A stretch of 41,347 nt of DNA from Pseudomonas folii. Its GTDB lineage: Bacteria; Pseudomonadota; Gammaproteobacteria; Pseudomonadales; Pseudomonadaceae. A model generated the notes under the pieces. The model ran no database searches and was not told the origin of the DNA. It saw nothing but the letters and a program-made list of their open reading frames with translations. The DNA lies in NCBI RefSeq assembly GCF_014357575.1, contig NZ_JACONW010000043.1, positions 1 to 41,347 on the forward strand, read 5' to 3'. The position numbers and the translations under genes were made by a program. Positions 40,790 through 41,347 of this stretch are shown here, piece by piece (the first letter of the stretch is position 1; each line of letters opens with the position of its first letter).

Positions 40790-41071
40790 TTGTGTACATA
40801 TCCGTTACTGCGGTCACGCCGACTATCGGTTGCGCTTTTACAGCGCCTCACTTTTGAAGCCCAAAAGTAAGCAAAAGGCTCTTGCCCCACCACTAGGTGC
40901 CTCGCTGTCGCTCGGCATGCCCGTAATCCGACATTGCTGCGTGGGGCCGCCGCCACCGGCCATCCATGGCCTGAGGCGGCTAAACCGGCATCCTTGCCGG
41001 TTTGCCCCACGCAGCAATGTCGAATTCCGGCCGTCGTGGTTTAACGGGGCGCCTCAGATCAAAATCAAAAG
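40790..41071 (+). repeat. Long intergenic repeat, copy B
   Basis: The same family and orientation as 20451-20760, about 282 bp. Inside it, 40929-40947 and 41004-41022 are 19-bp perfect inverted arms not present in copy A. No credible gene. Confidence 0.85.
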
Positions 41072-41112
41072 CAGAGCAAAAGCAGAGCGAAAACAATGGG
41101 ATCGTCTCGGAC

Positions 41113-41135
41113 CGGTAGGAGCAACTTGTTCGCGA
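41113..41135 (+). repeat. Single REP-like half element
   Basis: The sequence ggtaggagcaacttgttc followed by gcgag resembles one arm of a Pseudomonas REP element; no partner arm is seen nearby. A fragment like the arm at 10497-10520 follows at about 41180-41200. Confidence 0.55.
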
Positions 41136-41218
41136 GACGTCCGCACAGCCAACGAATACATCGTCTTACACACCGCTTCGCAGCCTTCAGCACCTCTCAT
41201 CAACCATAAAATAACCCA

Positions 41219-41347
41219 CTGAATTTAAATGCTTTTTCTGTAGGAGTGAGCTTGCTCGCGATGGCGTCAGTTCATGCGATAAATTCGTCAACCATGAAAT
41301 CGAATCGCGAGCAAGCTCACTCCTACAGAAAAAGCATTTAAATTCAG
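41219..41347. repeat. 44-bp-arm perfect palindrome at the window end
   Basis: The arms 41219-41262 and 41304-41347 are exact reverse complements around a 41-nt loop. The inner 24 bp of each arm are a REP-like core (tgtaggagtgagcttgctcg...); the outer 20 bp (ctgaatttaaatgctttttc) are not REP sequence. Confidence 0.93.

Noticed and set aside
40830..41222. Plus-strand open frame of 130 codons at the right end
   Set aside because: Lies inside repeat copy B and REP-like fragments; no plausible start signal.
1..41347. tRNA, rRNA, CRISPR, transposase or integrase genes marking island borders
   Set aside because: None seen on either strand by reading; repeats present are REP-like or the long intergenic family, not spaced direct repeats.

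Overview
The window is chromosomal DNA from a plant-associated Pseudomonas. The evidence is a complete Hrp1-type type III secretion system (T3SS) with P. syringae-style gene order, HrpL-type promoters (hrp boxes), a sigma-54 hrpL promoter, an AvrE-family effector and many Pseudomonas REP-like palindromes. The layout, with avrE inside the hrp/hrc cluster and a single HrpS-type activator, matches what I recall of the 'single' or 'atypical' pathogenicity islands of P. viridiflava, P. cichorii and some P. syringae phylogroup 2 strains, rather than the tripartite island of P. syringae DC3000. I cannot assign a species from the sequence alone.

Left flank (1-10520): a minus-strand sulfur gene group (cysteine-dioxygenase-like cupin, four-domain rhodanese, sulfonate-type ABC binding protein, flavin-dependent monooxygenase open at the window edge). 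Next come a CorA-like transporter and a RimK-type ATP-grasp ligase, divergent from a GNAT/C39-peptidase fusion; then a LysR regulator and three REP-like inverted pairs.

T3SS island (10661-40745): it opens with a good hrp box driving a Rap1a/Tai-like periplasmic protein, then hrpS. The plus-strand arm is hrpA-hrpZ-hrpB-hrcJ-hrpD-hrpE, then a second hrp box and hrpF-hrpG-hrcC-hrpT-hrpV-shcE. The centre (20451-27187) holds repeats, a 70-aa protein and avrE on the minus strand with its own hrp box. The minus-strand arm, read from its promoter, is hrpJ-hrcV-hrpQ-hrcN-hrpO-hrpP-hrcQ-hrcR-hrcS-hrcT-hrcU, nearly all overlapping, from an hrp box at 37824-37851. hrpL is divergent from hrpJ and followed by an unrecognised 320-aa protein, a Gln/Arg-rich periplasmic protein and a lytic transglycosylase.

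How it works together: HrpS should activate sigma-54 transcription of hrpL, for which two candidate upstream dyads are visible. HrpL then turns on five clear hrp boxes, plus a weak sixth. HrpV and HrpG modulate HrpS. The products build the base, export gate, ATPase complex and pilus, and deliver HrpZ and AvrE, the latter with ShcE.

Right end (40746-41347): non-coding, mosaic repeats. It includes a second copy of the roughly 300-bp repeat seen beside shcE and a 44-bp-arm perfect palindrome that ends exactly at the window edge. I saw no tRNA, rRNA, CRISPR array, transposase or integrase.
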